A stretch of DNA of 20,594 nucleotides from Actinomycetota bacterium. GTDB taxonomy: Bacteria; Actinomycetota; Thermoleophilia; UBA2241. The translations under genes and the position numbers were made by a program. The notes beneath the pieces were generated by a model. That model did not search any database and had not been told where the DNA came from. It saw nothing but the letters and a program-made list of their open reading frames with translations. The stretch covers positions 1 to 20,594 of the forward strand of contig PLTW01000212.1 of the NCBI GenBank assembly GCA_003164655.1, given 5' to 3'. This document shows, in pieces, positions 14,717 to 20,594 of this stretch (its first letter is position 1; each line of letters begins with the position of its first letter).

Positions 14717-15636
14717 CATCCCCCAGTCAAACCGAGCAGGTCGACCCCGAGCAGGCCGAGACCCCCGACTTGCCGGTTGCGCGCCGCCAGCGTGAGTGGC
14801 TCCAGACGCCCAAAGCGGCCTGGAAGTTGCGGCGCACGAAGATCGGTGTCGCCTTTCTTGTTTTCGTCTTTGTGATTGCGATCTTCGGACCCATGCTGGC
14901 GCCCCACTCACCAACCGAATTCGTCGGCGCGAGCTTCCAGCTACCCTCGAGAGTCGCCACCCTTGGAACGGACTACCTGGGCCGCGACGTTCTCTCGAGG
15001 GTATTGTACGGCGGTCGCACCACGCTCGTTCTGGCGCTGGTGGCTACCTTCATCGGCGAGTTCTTCGGGCTTCTTTTGGGCCTGATTGCGGCCTATAGCA
15101 GGCGTGGTGTCGACGAAACGGTCATGCGGCTTCTGGACGTGGTCCTCGCTTTTCCGGCCATCATTTTCGCGCTGCTGATCGTTTCCGTGGCCGGCCCGAA
15201 CCCGTGGCTCATCGTGGTGGCCGTCGGATTCACTCACATACCGGCAGTCGCGCGCGTCTCGCGGGGTGTGGCTTTGCGGATCGTGAATCTCGACTTCGTC
15301 AAGGCTGCAGAGGCACTGGGGATGCCCAAACTGTCGATCATGTGGTCGGAGATTCTGCCCAACATCACCACTCCGGTACTCGTCGACTCCGGTATCCGTT
15401 TCGCCTATTCCATCAGCATCATCGCGGCGTTGAGCTTTCTGGGTTTTGGCTTGCAGCCGCCCTTGGCTGACTGGGGCCTGATGATCAACGAGAACCGCAT
15501 CGGAATCTCCGCCCAGCCTTACGCACTGCTGGCGCCCATCCTCATGATCGCGATCGCGACGATCGGGGCGAATCTCGTCTCCGATGGGATGTCACGGGCC
15601 ATCATCGGTCTGGACCGAAAGATGGCGAACCAGTGA
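14713..15636 (+). CDS. ABC transporter permease, DppC type
   Basis: TTG at 14713 overlaps the TGA of the DppB-type gene (TTGA) and is the natural coupled start. The frame is open further upstream but inside that gene. The product is 307 aa. A ~45-residue charged cytoplasmic N-tail precedes TKIGVAFLVFVFVIAIFGPM, the first helix. LGTDYLGRDVLSRVLYGGRT is the DppC/OppC signature, and the EAA loop is DFVKAAEALGMPKLSIMWSE. It pairs with the DppB-type permease to form the membrane channel. Confidence 0.93.
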   Translation: MTSPSQTEQVDPEQAETPDLPVARRQREWLQTPKAAWKLRRTKIGVAFLVFVFVIAIFGPMLAPHSPTEFVGASFQLPSRVATLGTDYLGRDVLSRVLYGGRTTLVLALVATFIGEFFGLLLGLIAAYSRRGVDETVMRLLDVVLAFPAIIFALLIVSVAGPNPWLIVVAVGFTHIPAVARVSRGVALRIVNLDFVKAAEALGMPKLSIMWSEILPNITTPVLVDSGIRFAYSISIIAALSFLGFGLQPPLADWGLMINENRIGISAQPYALLAPILMIAIATIGANLVSDGMSRAIIGLDRKMANQ

Positions 15637-17429
15637 GCGACGTCGTGCTCACGGTCGAGGGGCTGAGCATCGAGCTCGAGGGCTCGGGAGTCGACATCGC
15701 AGACGAGGTGGCATTCACCATCCGCGGGGGCGAGATCCTTGGACTTGTCGGCGAGTCGGGCTCGGGCAAGACCACCGTGGCGACGGCACTGCTTATGTTC
15801 GAGCGTCACGGCGCCGTACTGGGTGGTGGCCGGATAACGATCGATGGGCGTGACGTCTTTGCGATGGACGCCAAGACGCTGCGCAGCATTCGCGGGCGGC
15901 TTATCTCCTACGTGCCGCAAGACCCGTCGATGTCGCTGAACCCCGCCCTGCGAATTCGCACGCAGCTCATGGAGATCCTCGTGACCCACGGCTTCGGCAC
16001 GTCGAACGAGGAGCGTGAGGCGCGCGTCGCGGAGATGATGGACGAAGTCCTCCTGCCAAGCGGAAGGGATTTTCTCAGGCGGTATCCGCACCAGCTTTCG
16101 GGAGGTCAGCAGCAGCGCGTGGCGGTTGGCATGGCTTTCGCCTGCCGACCGGCGATGATCGTCCTCGACGAGCCCACGACCGGCCTCGATGTGACTACGC
16201 AAGCGCATGTGCTGCGCACCGTCAAGGACCTGACCAGAATGTACGGAGTGGCGGCGCTCTACGTCACTCACGACCTCGCTGTGGTGGCCAACGTAGCGGA
16301 CCACATCGCCGTGATGTACGCCGGGCGAATCGTGGAGGTCGGTCCCACGGAGACTCTGTTCCGCAGTGCCTCGCATCCCTATACTCGTCGGCTGTTGATC
16401 TCTGTCCCAGACCTCAGCGGGAAGCACACCCTGCGCGGCACGCTCGGTCGGGCTCCGGGGCCCGGTCATCGGCCGCAGGGCTGCCGCTTTGCTCCGCGCT
16501 GCAAGCTCGCGATCAGCGAGTGTCGCGCGGAGTTTCCGCCAGACGATGGACCGGACGAAAACCATCGCGTTCGCTGTTGGCGCTGGCGTGAGGTAGTCGC
16601 GGAGCCCGCCGACACCGAATTCGCGTCACGGTTACGCACCGAGGACACAGACGGGGAGGGCGCCGTCATCACTGTGGCTGACGTGAGGTGCTCGTACGGG
16701 GACAACGACGTTATTCACGGCATCAACATGTCGGTGGATTCGGGCCGCTGCCTTGCGCTTGTGGGGGAGTCCGGAAGCGGTAAGACGACCTTGGCGCGCT
16801 GCATTAGCGGCATCCACTCCGGCAGGATTGCTGGCAGCATCAAGCTCGACGGCCACGAGCTCAAGCGCAACTCCCGGGAGCGGCCGAAGAGCGACCGGCA
16901 GGCGATCCAGTACATCTTCCAGAGCCCCTACGCATCACTGAATCCGCGCAAATCGATCGCCCAGATCCTCTCATTGCCGCTGAAGATGTTCTTTGAGCTG
17001 AACCGAAACGAGAGAGAAACCCGCATGATCGAGGCTCTGGAGAGAGTCTCGCTGGACGGGTCCTTGCTCTCGGTGTACCCCGACCAACTAAGTGGTGGTG
17101 AGAGGCAGCGCGTCGCCATCGCGAGAGCACTTCTGGCAGAGCCAAGAGTGCTTATCTGCGATGAGGTGACGTCGTCGCTGGACGTCTTGGTGCAGGCATC
17201 CATCGTTGAACTTCTGAGCAAGCTCGTTCGTGACTTGGGCGTGGCGATGATCTTTGTGACCCACCACCTGCCCCTGGTACGCAGTCTGGCCGACACAGTA
17301 GCCGTCATGAACCGCGGCGAGCTAGTTGAATATGGCTGCGTGGATGAAGTGCTCGACAATCCGCAAGCCGAGTATACGAAGAATCTTCTCGCCGACACGC
17401 CGACCGTGGACATTGTCGACGTGCCTTGA
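15633..17429 (+). CDS. Fused double ATP-binding protein of the Dpp/Opp-type importer (DppD-DppF fusion)
   Basis: GTG 15633 overlaps the DppC-type stop (GTGA). The 598-aa product holds two complete ABC ATPases. The first has Walker A GESGSGKTT (40-48), signature LSGGQQQR (155-162), Walker B IVLDEP, and the Cys-containing DppD/OppD tail CRFAPRCKLAISEC. The second has Walker A at 378-386 and LSGGERQR at 486-493, with Walker B LICDE. Usually DppD and DppF are separate genes and form a heterodimer; here a linker of about 30-40 residues joins them, fixing 1:1 stoichiometry. Fused versions are known in this family. It energises the importer at the cytoplasmic face and is the last gene of the run. 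Confidence 0.95.
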   Translation: MSDVVLTVEGLSIELEGSGVDIADEVAFTIRGGEILGLVGESGSGKTTVATALLMFERHGAVLGGGRITIDGRDVFAMDAKTLRSIRGRLISYVPQDPSMSLNPALRIRTQLMEILVTHGFGTSNEEREARVAEMMDEVLLPSGRDFLRRYPHQLSGGQQQRVAVGMAFACRPAMIVLDEPTTGLDVTTQAHVLRTVKDLTRMYGVAALYVTHDLAVVANVADHIAVMYAGRIVEVGPTETLFRSASHPYTRRLLISVPDLSGKHTLRGTLGRAPGPGHRPQGCRFAPRCKLAISECRAEFPPDDGPDENHRVRCWRWREVVAEPADTEFASRLRTEDTDGEGAVITVADVRCSYGDNDVIHGINMSVDSGRCLALVGESGSGKTTLARCISGIHSGRIAGSIKLDGHELKRNSRERPKSDRQAIQYIFQSPYASLNPRKSIAQILSLPLKMFFELNRNERETRMIEALERVSLDGSLLSVYPDQLSGGERQRVAIARALLAEPRVLICDEVTSSLDVLVQASIVELLSKLVRDLGVAMIFVTHHLPLVRSLADTVAVMNRGELVEYGCVDEVLDNPQAEYTKNLLADTPTVDIVDVP

Positions 17430-17477
17430 CGTCGGCGAGGAGCTGTTCCTCACAACTTCGAGCGGACTGCAAGGGGT

Positions 17478-17494
17478 TGGGCAAGACGTGCCCA
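17478..17494 (+). terminator. Possible weak terminator hairpin after the ABC operon
   Basis: TGGGCA (17478-17483) and TGCCCA (17489-17494) pair over 6 bp with loop AGACG, about 50 bases after the ATPase stop. No T-run follows, so an intrinsic terminator is only a guess from position. Confidence 0.25.
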
Positions 17495-17582
17495 GATCCT
17501 GAAGCTGCGTTAAGAGCTGTTGATCGCAGGTGGGGTGGCACGCGGCTCTGTCGGCAGACCCGTTACCAGGACCTCCACCAAC

Positions 17583-17645
17583 GATCCGGTCCGCATGTAT
17601 CTCAAAGAGGTCGGCAAGGCGGCGCTGCTGACCGCCGACCAGGAG
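17583..17645 (+). pseudogene. 21-codon fragment of a primary sigma factor (RpoD region 1.2)
   Basis: The plus frame reads DPVRMYLKEVG and then KAALLTADQE, which closely follows the highly conserved region 1.2 of RpoD/HrdB-type sigma factors (DPVRMYLKEIG-x-x-x-LLTA-x-x-E). Similarity stops sharply on the 3' side (WRRTNYF follows, not the expected helix) and fades on the 5' side. No other sigma region is present, so this is a stranded fragment and not a gene. The remainder of 17430-17687 shows nothing else I can name. Confidence 0.7.
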
Positions 17646-17687
17646 TGGCGCCGGACGAACTACTTTAGTGCGCGAGGAGTAACGTCT

Positions 17688-18854
17688 CTAAGCCACGGTA
17701 CCGATCTCTGTGGCGCTGGAGTGCCGCGGCCGCCAGATCGCCACCACTGCCAGCCCACAGGCGGCGAAACCGACCCCCTGGGCGAACATCAGGCCGGCCG
17801 TCTGGGTCGCCAGTGTGCGGCCGCGCAGCCCCTCGTCGCTGGCCGCCAGGAGGGTCTGGTCGAAGCCCGGCATGTAGGCGCAGCCCAGGCCGGCGACAAA
17901 GAGCAGGGCCACGGCGCCGGCCAGCCCGGGCTGCCAGACGAAGGCCAGCAGCGGCAGGCAGGTCAGCACGGCGCCGGGGACCACGATTCGCCGCTGGGTG
18001 CGCGCCGAGGCGGCGCGCGCCACCCACAGATCGCCGAGAGCAGTCCCGGCCGGCAGACCGGCCAGGTAGAGACCCACGGCGCCGGCCGCGTGGCCGATCT
18101 CATGAGTGTAGGGCGCCGCCAGGGCTTCGGGGGCCGCCGTGCAGGCCGGCAGCAGCCAGCCGAAGATGAAGAGACGGGCGAGCAGCGGCTGGGCGACCAC
18201 CTCGCGCAGTCCGGCCAGCGAGTCGCGCAGCAGCGACAGCTCGCTTGCTGCGACACGTCGCGGCCGCTTCTTGGTGCCCAGACGCAGGAGCAGTCCCGAG
18301 CAGGCAAAGGCCGCGGCGTCAAAAGCCAGGGTGGCGCGCGGCGAGACGGCCACCAGCACGAGACCGCCGGCGAGGTTGCCGGCCACCTGACTGACCTGGG
18401 CCACGAGGCGGATCAGCGAGCGCCCCAGAATGAAGGCCGGTCCCTCGCCGAGGATGTCGGTGAGGGTCGCGGCGCGCACTCCGGAGAAGACCGGAGCGAT
18501 CAAGCCGAGCACGAAGAGCAGCCCCAGCAGCGCCCAGACCGGCAGCGCCACCAGCGCCATCGAGCCGACCACCAGGGCGCTGGCCAGATTGCAGGTGACC
18601 AGCACCTGCCGCGCGGGCAGGCGGTCGACTACCGACGACAACAGGGTGCCGCTGAGAAGATAGGGCAGGAAGGCGGCGCTGAAGGTCAGTGCGGCAAGGG
18701 CCGGCGAGCCCGTCTTCTCGTAGACCAGGACGGTGAGGGCGACCGCGGCGATCACCTGACCGAGCATCGAGATGACGTGGGCGGCAAACACCGCGCGAAA
18801 CTCGGCGATGCCAAAGACCTCGCCGTAGCGGGCTCGTCTGGGTTCCTGCGTCAC
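17688..18854 (-). CDS. Major facilitator superfamily transporter
   Basis: The product is 388 aa from a GTG start; the ribosome binding site is weak and no in-frame alternative lies just upstream. It is strongly hydrophobic with about 12 helices. It opens FRAVFAAHVISMLGQVIAAV, and the loop after helix 2 (SSVVDRLPARQVLVTCNLAS) is the D-R-x-x-R-R-type motif A of MFS efflux proteins. A basic central loop (GTKKRPRRV) separates the two six-helix halves. The type resembles MFS_3 drug or siderophore exporters; the substrate is unknown. It converges on the ABC operon and shares no obvious pathway with it. Confidence 0.88.
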   Translation of the reverse strand: MTQEPRRARYGEVFGIAEFRAVFAAHVISMLGQVIAAVALTVLVYEKTGSPALAALTFSAAFLPYLLSGTLLSSVVDRLPARQVLVTCNLASALVVGSMALVALPVWALLGLLFVLGLIAPVFSGVRAATLTDILGEGPAFILGRSLIRLVAQVSQVAGNLAGGLVLVAVSPRATLAFDAAAFACSGLLLRLGTKKRPRRVAASELSLLRDSLAGLREVVAQPLLARLFIFGWLLPACTAAPEALAAPYTHEIGHAAGAVGLYLAGLPAGTALGDLWVARAASARTQRRIVVPGAVLTCLPLLAFVWQPGLAGAVALLFVAGLGCAYMPGFDQTLLAASDEGLRGRTLATQTAGLMFAQGVGFAACGLAVVAIWRPRHSSATEIGTVA

Positions 18855-19050
18855 GGCTTCAGTCTTGCACGCGCCATGGCGGCTGTCACACGGCGAGCAG
18901 CGTCAGGATTGCCCGTGCGCGTCGGCTCCCCACTGAAGCCGGCGCGCAACGGGAATTCACGGGTCGCATCGTCCTTGGCAGTCGGAAGTCCCTGAGGATT
19001 CAGCCCGAAGAAGAGACTATCCCTTTGCGGGCCGGGGACGAGTGCGGCCT

Positions 19051-19992
19051 TCAGGACGCTGTTGGCCCGACCAGACCCTTGTCCCGGCAGTACTGGGCCA
19101 CCGCTTCCTCGATCGTCGGCGGTTCACCGAACAGGTCCTTCTGCTTTTGGCTATCACGGCTGACATAGCCGCCCTTTCGTATCCACGCCAGCACGGCGAG
19201 CATGTCCCGGAGGGTCGGGACGAACCGGGCCACCAATGGCATCACGGCGATAAGGAGGGGCGGGAAGGCGGGTTTGGCGACCACCGGTCGGCCCAGGGCC
19301 CGGGTGAAGGCCGCAGCCAGCAGCGGCCCGGTGGCCGGAACGTCCCAGCACACATCCACGCTCTGGTTCAGGGCCGAAGCCGGCACGTCGAGGGCGGCCT
19401 GGGCCGCATACCGGGCGAGATCCGGCGTGTAGATCATGCCCATGGCGACTCCGGGGACAATCTCAGGGAAGACTCCTTTGCGAACCTTTGGGGCCACCAT
19501 GTCCCGGGCCCGGTCGAGGAAGGCCCCGGCGCGCAGGGCGAGGTACGGCTGGCGTCTCTCGGCCAGGTATTGCTCGGTCACGAACTTGTTGTGGAAAAGG
19601 GGCACCTCGGATGCCTTGTCGCATTCGAGAATCGAGATCAGGACTATTCGGGGAACGCCAGCATTCCTGGCCGCGTCCACCAGGTTTCGATACCCCTCGT
19701 TGTCCGTCCGGGAGTTGTCTCCCTTCGTGCGGGCCGTGTGGGCGCTGGAGCCAATGGCGCTGGCAACCACAGCCTGAGCCCGGGGCTCGGCTGTCAGGGC
19801 CCGCTGGAGCGAAGTGGGGTCCATGAGGTCGGCCACCACAAAATCCGTCACCCCGAGGGATTCGAGTTTGGTGCGGTTGCTGGTAGCCCGGACCATTGCC
19901 CTGACCCGGGCCCCTTTCTTGAGGAGGGCCCGGACAATCTCCGACCCCAGGGTCCCCGAGGCTCCCACCACTGTGACTATTCCTGCTTCCAT
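19051..19992 (-). CDS. NmrA-like NAD(P)-binding atypical short-chain dehydrogenase
   Basis: The protein is 313 aa from ATG (19990-19992) with an excellent AGAAGGAG site upstream. The N-terminus MEAGIVTVVGASGTLGSEIV carries the G-x-x-G-x-x-G dinucleotide-binding motif, followed by RVRAMVRATS and DFVVADLMDPTSL as in NmrA/HSCARG and NAD(P)H-binding atypical SDRs. The Tyr-x-x-x-Lys catalytic pair of classical SDRs is not evident. LFHNKFVTEQYLAERRQPYL is the usual position of the degenerate motif. Such proteins act as redox sensors, quinone or isoflavone-type reductases, or epimerase-like enzymes; the substrate is unknown. Its first codons overlap the transposase frame upstream, and its ribosome binding site appears to lie in the insertion element's end. 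Confidence 0.88.
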   Translation of the reverse strand: MEAGIVTVVGASGTLGSEIVRALLKKGARVRAMVRATSNRTKLESLGVTDFVVADLMDPTSLQRALTAEPRAQAVVASAIGSSAHTARTKGDNSRTDNEGYRNLVDAARNAGVPRIVLISILECDKASEVPLFHNKFVTEQYLAERRQPYLALRAGAFLDRARDMVAPKVRKGVFPEIVPGVAMGMIYTPDLARYAAQAALDVPASALNQSVDVCWDVPATGPLLAAAFTRALGRPVVAKPAFPPLLIAVMPLVARFVPTLRDMLAVLAWIRKGGYVSRDSQKQKDLFGEPPTIEEAVAQYCRDKGLVGPTAS

Positions 19993-20594
19993 GAACTGCT
20001 CCTTCTGGTGGGATGCCCCCGTCTCTGGTTCCAGCCGAAGGGTGGTGAGTGTCTCCGCTTGTCTGGCATCGTAGCAGCTCCTTGTCGGGCGACGCCGGCG
20101 GGGCGGGTCGCGGCGTACCGCTCGGGCGTCATGTAGCCCAGCGAGCTGTGCGGGTGCTCGGTGTTGTACTCGACCCGGAATCGTTCGAGCGGCACGCGGG
20201 CGTGGGCGAGGCTCCAGAACTCGTGCTTGTTTAGGCCGCCGTCGCGCAGGCGGGCGTTGAACGACTCCCCGAAGCCGTTCTGCCAGGGCTTGCCAGAGGC
20301 GATGTGAAAGGTGTCGGTGCCGCTCTCGGCAAGCCAGTCGACCACCTCGGTGGCGATGAACTCACCGCCGTTGTCCGACCACATGACCGCGGGAACGCCG
20401 TGGGCTGCGAACAAGTCGGCGAGGACGGCCTTCACAGTGCGCGCCGTGATGGAGTAGGCGCCGTGGGTGGCCAGAGCCACGCGGCTGAACTCGTCGACCA
20501 CGGTAAGCACCTTCATCGTGCGGCCTGAGGATGTGGCGTCGTAGACGATGTCGTAGGTCCAGACGTGGTTGCGGTAGGCAGCGGCGACCGGCAT
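19977..20594 (-). CDS. IS3-family transposase OrfB, C-terminal part (cut by window edge)
   Basis: The frame enters from beyond the right edge, so the true start is outside the window. The 205 visible residues contain the DDE integrase core: WTYDIVYDATS (first Asp), MWSDNGGEFIATEV (second Asp) and KPWQNGFGESFNARLRDGGL (Glu). They are followed by the IS3-type ending RVEYNTEHPHSSLGYMTPER. The catalytic region is intact and the element could be active. The last ~40 residues are poorly conserved. The stop TAG (19977-19979) lies inside the neighbouring dehydrogenase gene. Confidence 0.9.
   Translation of the reverse strand: MPVAAAYRNHVWTYDIVYDATSSGRTMKVLTVVDEFSRVALATHGAYSITARTVKAVLADLFAAHGVPAVMWSDNGGEFIATEVVDWLAESGTDTFHIASGKPWQNGFGESFNARLRDGGLNKHEFWSLAHARVPLERFRVEYNTEHPHSSLGYMTPERYAATRPAGVARQGAATMPDKRRHSPPFGWNQRRGHPTRRSSSWKQE
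19992..20594 (-). mobile_element. IS3-family insertion sequence, one end
   Basis: The likely terminal repeat starts TGAACTGCTCC at 19992 on the plus strand. This agrees with the TGA start of IS3-family ends and differs at two of eleven positions from the IS911 end as I recall it (TGAACCGCCCC). The other end and orfA lie outside the window, so neither the inverted repeat partner nor a target duplication can be checked here. Confidence 0.45.

Noticed and set aside
17646..18995. Long plus-strand frame of Gln/Gly/Arg-rich protein opposite the MFS gene
   Set aside because: It is the antisense shadow of the well-supported hydrophobic MFS transporter; only its first part overlaps the sigma-factor fragment.
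19042..20136. Long plus-strand frame opposite the NmrA-like gene
   Set aside because: Antisense shadow of the dehydrogenase and transposase, low-complexity Gly/Arg/His composition.

Overview
This is a high-GC bacterial window, roughly 60-65% G+C by eye. The organism is most likely an uncultured actinobacterial-type lineage. The reasons are strong GC bias in third codon positions, frequent GTG/TTG starts, a Tat-exported lipoprotein, an RsbW/PAS/GAF regulator typical of Actinobacteriota, and an Ig-like secreted protein. That assignment is inference; no rRNA or other taxonomic marker lies in the window. I see no tRNA, rRNA or CRISPR array.

Left part (1-5600): a secreted Ig-like protein is followed by a hairpin-bearing gap and an ornithine cyclodeaminase/mu-crystallin family enzyme. 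Next comes a very small AT-rich two-helix membrane protein on the minus strand. After it lie a frameshifted remnant of an IS256-type transposase, a large RsbW-like kinase/PAS/GAF signalling protein, and a degenerate C-terminal piece of a tyrosine recombinase. A palindrome-rich spacer closes the region. This part has been repeatedly visited by mobile DNA.

Central part (5597-17429): this is the core of the window, a corrinoid-dependent methyl-transfer locus. A minus-strand pair (GntR/FadR-type regulator and a short UroD-fold methyltransferase-like protein) diverges from a plus-strand run. That run is a UroD/MtaA-fold methyltransferase, corrinoid protein 1, corrinoid protein 2, a non-pyrrolysine MttB-family methyltransferase, a Tat-lipoprotein solute-binding protein, two Dpp-type permeases and one fused double ATPase. 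A perfect 16-bp palindrome sits between the -35 and -10 of the apparent plus-strand promoter and is the obvious candidate operator. A multi-hairpin stretch separates the two corrinoid genes. The simplest reading is import of a methylated compound, demethylation by MttB (and possibly by a UroD-fold enzyme) onto the corrinoid proteins, and onward methyl transfer to a one-carbon carrier. The substrate is not given by the sequence. No MtrH/MtgA-type pterin methyltransferase and no corrinoid reactivase is encoded in the window.

Right part (17430-20594): a 21-codon fragment of a primary sigma factor (region 1.2) lies at the junction. Then, all on the minus strand, come an MFS efflux-type transporter, an NmrA-like atypical short-chain dehydrogenase, and an IS3-type transposase running off the window edge. 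The IS3 reading frame overlaps the first codons of the dehydrogenase gene, and the element's apparent end supplies that gene's ribosome binding site.
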